A model generated the notes under the pieces. The model ran no database searches. It worked only from the letters and a program-made list of their open reading frames with translations, and was not told the DNA's origin. From NCBI GenBank assembly GCA_029884515.1, contig JAOUHR010000053.1, positions 1 through 9,039 on the forward strand: 9,039 bases of DNA, read 5' to 3'. The position numbers and the translations under genes were made by a program. Position 1 is the stretch's first letter. Every line of letters begins with the position of its first letter. This document shows positions 6,744 to 9,039 of this stretch, one piece after another. Origin of the DNA: Gemmatimonadota bacterium (GTDB lineage: Bacteria; Gemmatimonadota; Gemmatimonadetes; Gemmatimonadales; Gemmatimonadaceae).

Positions 6744-7433
6744 ATGGACGTCCCCGTGCTGCTCGTGGAGTTCGAAGGCGTCATCGCCGAGACCGCGGCG
6801 CTGCGGCGGGACGCGCTCTCCGAGTCACTGGCGGTGGAGGGGATCACGGTGACCGACACGCTCGCGGCGGCCGGGGCCGGCTACTGCACCGAGGACGCGG
6901 TGCGGCGCGTGCGGCGCGCGGCCGGAGCACCGGACGACGAGACCGCGACGGAGTTGGCGCGCCTCCGAGCGGAACGCGCCTTCGCGACGCGCGCCGGCAA
7001 GGGTCTCACCATCGCACCCGCCGCGCGCCCCACGCTCGAGCGGCTCTCCAGCTGCTGCCGGCTCTCGCTCGTCACGCGCGCGTCGCGCCGTGAGGTGGAG
7101 TTCGTGTTCGGGCTCGGGGGGCTCGACGGGCTCTTCCGTCCGGTGATCGCGCTCGAGGACGCGCCGCGCCCGAAGCCGGACGCCGCGCCATACGAGACCG
7201 CGCTCGCACGCATCGCCCAGCTCTTCCCCGGGCAGCAGCTGCGCGCACTCGCGGTGGAGGACCACCTCGTCGGGATCCGGGCGGCGCGCGCGGCCGGGAT
7301 CGCCTGCGTGGCGGTGGGGGCATTCGCGGCGCACGAGGCGGTCGAGGCGGATGCCTGGGTGGAGTCGATCGCGGACCTCACTCCGGAGCGCGTACGCGAA
7401 CTCACCGGCGTCTCCTCGGGCGGACGACGATGA
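6744..7433 (+). CDS. HAD-superfamily protein with motif I altered to ExE (Gph-like)
   Basis: This 229-residue protein has the HAD fold with a C1-type helical cap (about residues 17-92). Motif II is LVTRAS (Thr111), motif III is RPKPDAAPYE (Lys144) and motif IV is VEDHLVGIRAARAAGI (Glu172-Asp173), all close to phosphoglycolate phosphatase and beta-phosphoglucomutase relatives. Motif I, normally DxDG, reads VEFEG (8-12): both the nucleophile and the acid/base aspartate are glutamate (codons GAG and GAA). The family chemistry needs Asp at the nucleophile position, so the protein may lack phosphatase activity or act as a regulator; this is inference. AGGA (6733-6736) lies 7 bases before the ATG. 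The gene overlaps ygfZ by 4 bases. Its place after glcDEF would suit a phosphoglycolate phosphatase supplying glycolate, were motif I intact. Confidence 0.85.
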   Translation: MDVPVLLVEFEGVIAETAALRRDALSESLAVEGITVTDTLAAAGAGYCTEDAVRRVRRAAGAPDDETATELARLRAERAFATRAGKGLTIAPAARPTLERLSSCCRLSLVTRASRREVEFVFGLGGLDGLFRPVIALEDAPRPKPDAAPYETALARIAQLFPGQQLRALAVEDHLVGIRAARAAGIACVAVGAFAAHEAVEADAWVESIADLTPERVRELTGVSSGGRR

Positions 7434-8506
7434 CGCAGGGAACGCGTCCCGGCGATGCGCGCCCCGGCGCCGCGCGGTCCGTCGACGCGCACGACGGCGC
7501 GCCCGCCGCGACCGCGCTGATGCTCGTGGATCGATCCGCCCGGTTGCGCATGACGTTCACCGGCGAGGGCGCCAAGGCGACGCTCGGCGGTCTCGTCACC
7601 AACGATGTGCTCGCGCTCACCCCGGGGCGCGGCCAGCGCGCGGTGGCGCTCACACCGAAGGGACGCGTGATCGCGCTCGTGCGCGTCTTCGACCGCGGCA
7701 CCGACCTCCTCGTGGACACCGAGCCCGCCGCCGCGGAGGGCTTCGTGGCGATGGTCCGGAAGTTCGTGAACCCGCGGCTCGCCAAGTACCGGATGGTCAC
7801 GGAGGAGACCGGTTGCATCGGCGTGTACGGCGACGCCGGGGCGGCGGCCGATGCGGTCGTTCGCGCGCTGGGCGCTGACGCGGCCGCGGGCAGGGCGCTC
7901 GCGGCGGCGGATCCCGTGAGCGGACTCATCCACGGCGCGGGCGACGCCGCCGTGCTGGTGGCGCGTTCCACCGACCTCTGGCCGGGAGGCTTCGACGTCA
8001 TCGGCACGACTGAGCGGATCGCCGCGCTGCGAGCTGCGCTCCTGGCGAGCGGCGTGCGCGCAGCGAGCGCCGAACAGGTGGAGATCGCGCGCGTCGAGGC
8101 CGGCATCCCGGAATTCGGCCGCGACATGGACGCCGAGACGATCCCGCAGGAGGCGAACCTCGACATGCTCGGCACCATCTCGTTCGAGAAGGGCTGTTAC
8201 ACCGGGCAGGAGGTCGTCGCGCGCATCCACTTCCGCGGGCACGTGAACCGGCACCTGCGCTGGCTCGCGTCGGCGGAGCCGCTGCCGGTGGGAGCGCGCG
8301 TGCACGACGCCGAGGGGAAGGACGTGGGCGACGTGCGATCCAGCGTGCGTTCCCCGCGGCGCGGGCCGCTCGCCATCGCGATGGTGCGACGCGAGGTGGA
8401 CCCCGGCACCACGGTGCGCGTCGCGACGGAGGGGGCCCAGCTCCACGCGCGAGTCGAGGTGATAGAAATGACGAGCGCGCGACCCGACGGGGCCGCGCGC
8501 TCGTAA
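7430..8506 (+). CDS. ygfZ: YgfZ/GcvT-family folate-binding protein
   Basis: YgfZ proteins resemble the glycine-cleavage T-protein, bind tetrahydrofolate and help maintain certain Fe-S enzymes, such as the tRNA methylthiolase MiaB in E. coli. The 358-residue product has the diagnostic motif KGCYTGQEVVAR (254-265), including the essential cysteine (Cys256), followed by FRGHVNRHLRWL. The N-terminal part has the family pattern GLVTNDV then KGRVIALVRV, and ARVEAGIPEFGRDM precedes the motif. Relative to E. coli YgfZ it carries about 28 extra N-terminal residues rich in Gly, Ala and Arg; the ATG at 7430 is chosen for its ATGA overlap with the HAD gene, but an internal start is possible. It is last in the glc operon. 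Support of the GlcF iron-sulfur clusters is an inference from position. A true glycine-cleavage GcvT is unlikely given the KGCYTGQE motif. Confidence 0.92.
   Translation: MTQGTRPGDARPGAARSVDAHDGAPAATALMLVDRSARLRMTFTGEGAKATLGGLVTNDVLALTPGRGQRAVALTPKGRVIALVRVFDRGTDLLVDTEPAAAEGFVAMVRKFVNPRLAKYRMVTEETGCIGVYGDAGAAADAVVRALGADAAAGRALAAADPVSGLIHGAGDAAVLVARSTDLWPGGFDVIGTTERIAALRAALLASGVRAASAEQVEIARVEAGIPEFGRDMDAETIPQEANLDMLGTISFEKGCYTGQEVVARIHFRGHVNRHLRWLASAEPLPVGARVHDAEGKDVGDVRSSVRSPRRGPLAIAMVRREVDPGTTVRVATEGAQLHARVEVIEMTSARPDGAARS
8471..8504 (+). terminator. Operon-end hairpin overlapping the ygfZ stop codon
   Basis: ACGAGCGCGCG (8471-8481) pairs perfectly with CGCGCGCTCGT (8494-8504) over 11 bp. 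Inside, CCC/GGG closes a GACG loop after one A-C mismatch. The stem lies in the last codons of ygfZ and reaches the first base of the TAA stop (8504-8506). There is no U-tract. It probably ends the glc operon transcript or protects its 3' end. Confidence 0.6.
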
Positions 8507-8515
8507 CTCCCGCGG

Positions 8516-8533
8516 TGCTTCCGGGAGGAAGCA
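8516..8533. terminator. Hairpin between convergent genes
   Basis: TGCTTCC (8516-8522) pairs with GGAAGCA (8527-8533) around GGGA, a GNRA-type loop on the plus strand. It lies 9 bases after the ygfZ stop and 2 bases past the stop of the minus-strand lipoprotein gene. An overlapping alternative pairs CTCCCG (8507-8512) with CGGGAG (8522-8527). It likely serves as a shared terminator; no T-run flanks it on either side. Confidence 0.5.
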
Positions 8534-8535
8534 GC

Positions 8536-8745
8536 TTACATCTTGGTCTTCGTCGCCTTCATGGCCGAATCGGCCTTCTGCATCGTGGAATCCACCATCT
8601 TCGCGGCGGAGTCCATCATGCTGTGCATCGAATCCGTCATCGCGGGCGTGGCCATGTCGGCGGCGGCAGCGGCCGGCTTCTCCTCGGCCTTCGGTGAGCA
8701 AGCGGCGAGCACGACAACGGCGGCAAGAGCGGCAATACGCTTCAT
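8536..8745 (-). CDS. Small secreted lipoprotein with four DS-heptads
   Basis: This is a 69-residue predicted lipoprotein of unknown function. The signal peptide is MKRIAALAAVVVLAAC with lipobox LAAC, so Cys16 would be lipidated and the protein anchored in a membrane facing the periplasm. A charged, Ala-rich linker (17-37) follows. From residue 38 the chain falls into heptads starting with Asp-Ser: DSMHSMM, DSAAKMV, DSTMQKA, DSAMKAT, then a basic KTKM tail. It holds 11 Met in all and no Cys beyond the lipobox. An amphipathic helix or short coiled coil is likely, in the manner of Lpp, but I do not recognise the family. The ATG at 8745 is chosen because GGAG (8758-8755) lies 9 bases upstream; the in-frame TTG at 8760 would overlap that GGAG. 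The gene is monocistronic, convergent to the glc operon, with its own promoter. Confidence 0.82.
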   Translation of the reverse strand: MKRIAALAAVVVLAACSPKAEEKPAAAAADMATPAMTDSMHSMMDSAAKMVDSTMQKADSAMKATKTKM

Positions 8746-8754
8746 CTGAACATT

Positions 8755-8758
8755 CTCC
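8755..8758 (-). promoter_or_regulatory. Ribosome-binding site deciding the lipoprotein start
   Basis: On the minus strand GGAG lies 9 bases before the ATG at 8745. It also falls within the first codons of the longer TTG-start reading frame, so it supports the shorter 69-residue protein, whose second residue is the Lys typical of a signal peptide N-region. Confidence 0.6.
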
Positions 8759-8778
8759 AAAGTGGGGTCGCGGATAGG

Positions 8779-8797
8779 GACGCGAACTGTTCGCGTC
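8779..8797. repeat. 19-bp perfect palindrome in the lipoprotein leader
   Basis: GACGCGAACTGTTCGCGTC has two 9-bp arms around a central T. It lies 18 bp downstream of the predicted -10 (8820-8815), roughly +12 to +30 of the minus-strand transcript, and 21 bases before the ribosome-binding site. The near-zero spacer suits a dimeric DNA-binding repressor; in RNA it could form an 8-bp stem with a 3-base loop. Confidence 0.65.
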
Positions 8798-8814
8798 GGT
8801 AGCGCGTGGGCGGG

Positions 8815-8843
8815 AACCTATCGGGACAATGCGGCAGGGTCAA
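8815..8843 (-). promoter_or_regulatory. Sigma-70-type promoter of the lipoprotein gene
   Basis: On the minus strand TTGACC (8843-8838) is followed by exactly 17 bases and TAGGTT (8820-8815). Transcription should start near 8808, giving a leader of about 63 nt that contains the 19-bp palindrome and the GGAG ribosome-binding site. The -35 hexamer equals that of the sigma factor promoter at 1789. Confidence 0.65.
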
Positions 8844-8885
8844 CTTTGTTGGGCAACTAACTCGTTCTACCACAACGGCTTGGAG

Positions 8886-8902
8886 ATTAAGGGACCATTA
8901 AG
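8886..8902. repeat. Direct repeat ATTAAG at 11-bp spacing
   Basis: ATTAAG occurs at 8886-8891 and 8897-8902, exactly 11 bp apart (about one helical turn), in an otherwise GC-rich genome. OmpR/PhoB-family response regulators bind such tandem sites. It lies 43-59 bp upstream of the lipoprotein -35, a plausible activator position. Two six-base copies could occur by chance. Confidence 0.35.
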
Positions 8903-8994
8903 ACGTTGACCTGCGCAGCGAAGGCGCGCCTCCTGCGCGATCAGCTGAGCGACGGACGAAGGAAGCGTGGATCCCGAAGCGGTGACCTAAGACT

Positions 8995-9023
8995 TTGCTC
9001 AGCTTGTACTTATCGCTTAGAGT
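8995..9023 (+). promoter_or_regulatory. Promoter-like pair at the right edge
   Basis: TTGCTC (8995-9000), a 17-base spacer and TAGAGT (9018-9023) form a plausible plus-strand promoter reading out of the window. An ATG at 9027 lies only 3 bases past the -10, so it would fall at or before the transcription start; the gene it serves is not visible. Confidence 0.4.
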
Positions 9024-9039
9024 CCGATGACGCCCGATC

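Larger units (their letters stand above)
8746..9039. other. Noncoding region upstream of the lipoprotein gene
   Basis: No open frame longer than a few codons is convincing on either strand here, and base composition is less GC-rich than in the genes. It holds the lipoprotein promoter and palindrome, a direct repeat (8886-8902) and a promoter-like pair at the right edge (8995-9023). There are also dyads: GCGCAG/CTGCGC (8913-8938) enclosing GGCGCGCC, and AGCTGAGC (8943-8950) with GCTCAGCT (8997-9004). No tRNA or rRNA sequence was recognised. Confidence 0.6.

Noticed and set aside
5651..7093. 480-residue plus-strand open frame in another frame of glcF and the HAD gene
   Set aside because: The translation is mostly Arg, Ala and Gly, and it overlaps two genes with intact motifs.
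6881..8701. 606-residue open frame on the minus strand across the HAD and ygfZ genes
   Set aside because: It lies antisense to two genes with clear family motifs. Its translation is His/Arg/Gly-rich without any recognisable domain, as expected for a stop-poor antisense frame in GC-rich coding DNA.
8543..8749. 68-residue plus-strand open frame opposite the lipoprotein gene
   Set aside because: The minus-strand frame has a signal peptide, lipobox, ribosome-binding site and promoter. The plus-strand frame is its antisense image and follows the ygfZ terminators.
8906..8934. Plus-strand promoter beginning TTGACC at 8906
   Set aside because: At 16-18 bases downstream there is only GC-rich sequence (around CCTCCT), with no -10 element.
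1..9039. Mobile elements, CRISPR arrays, tRNA or rRNA genes
   Set aside because: No transposase or integrase motifs, no spaced repeat series, and no tRNA- or rRNA-like sequence was recognised on either strand.

Overview
This 9 kb window is GC-rich, densely packed chromosomal DNA. Gene content and style suggest a free-living aerobic bacterium, most likely Gemmatimonadota or a relative. The clues are a short sigma-70 factor without region 1.1, whose region 2 reads FISYAVWW as in Bacteroidota-type primary sigma factors, high G+C in third codon positions, and candidate -10 elements of the form TAGNNT. The phylum is inferred from memory of family sequences, not from a search. I see no mobile elements, CRISPR arrays, tRNA or rRNA genes.

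Layout. (1) Bases 3-50 are probably the last codons of an upstream gene. A PduO-type cobalamin adenosyltransferase (60-611) and 3-dehydroquinate synthase aroB (613-1710) follow, one base apart. (2) A promoter at 1789-1818 (TTGACC, 18 bp, TAGCCT) and a leader of about 105 nt precede a 297-residue sigma-70 factor starting at 1930. Two hairpins at 2853-2927 probably end that transcript. (3) A tight five-gene operon runs from 3017 to 8506. It holds glcD, glcE and glcF (the three glycolate dehydrogenase subunits), a HAD-fold protein whose motif I aspartates are both glutamate, and a YgfZ-type folate-binding protein. Three of its four junctions overlap by 4 bp and the fourth has a 9-bp gap. A long hairpin overlapping the ygfZ stop codon ends it. 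(4) A convergent minus-strand gene (8745-8536) encodes a 69-residue lipoprotein with four DS-initiated heptads. It has its own promoter and a 19-bp palindrome in its leader. (5) The last 290 bases are noncoding and carry a direct repeat and a promoter-like pair at the right edge.

How the genes may work together. GlcDEF oxidises glycolate to glyoxylate and passes electrons to the respiratory chain. GlcF needs two [4Fe-4S] clusters, and YgfZ family members support Fe-S proteins, so co-transcription is sensible. The HAD protein lies where a phosphoglycolate phosphatase, which makes glycolate, would fit, but its catalytic motif is altered. No malate synthase, glcG or glcC-type regulator is visible.

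I found no clearly new multi-gene system. The strongest leads are the ExE HAD protein inside the glycolate operon, the heptad-repeat lipoprotein with its palindromic leader, and a possible leaderless TAGNNT start that resets the glcD start codon.
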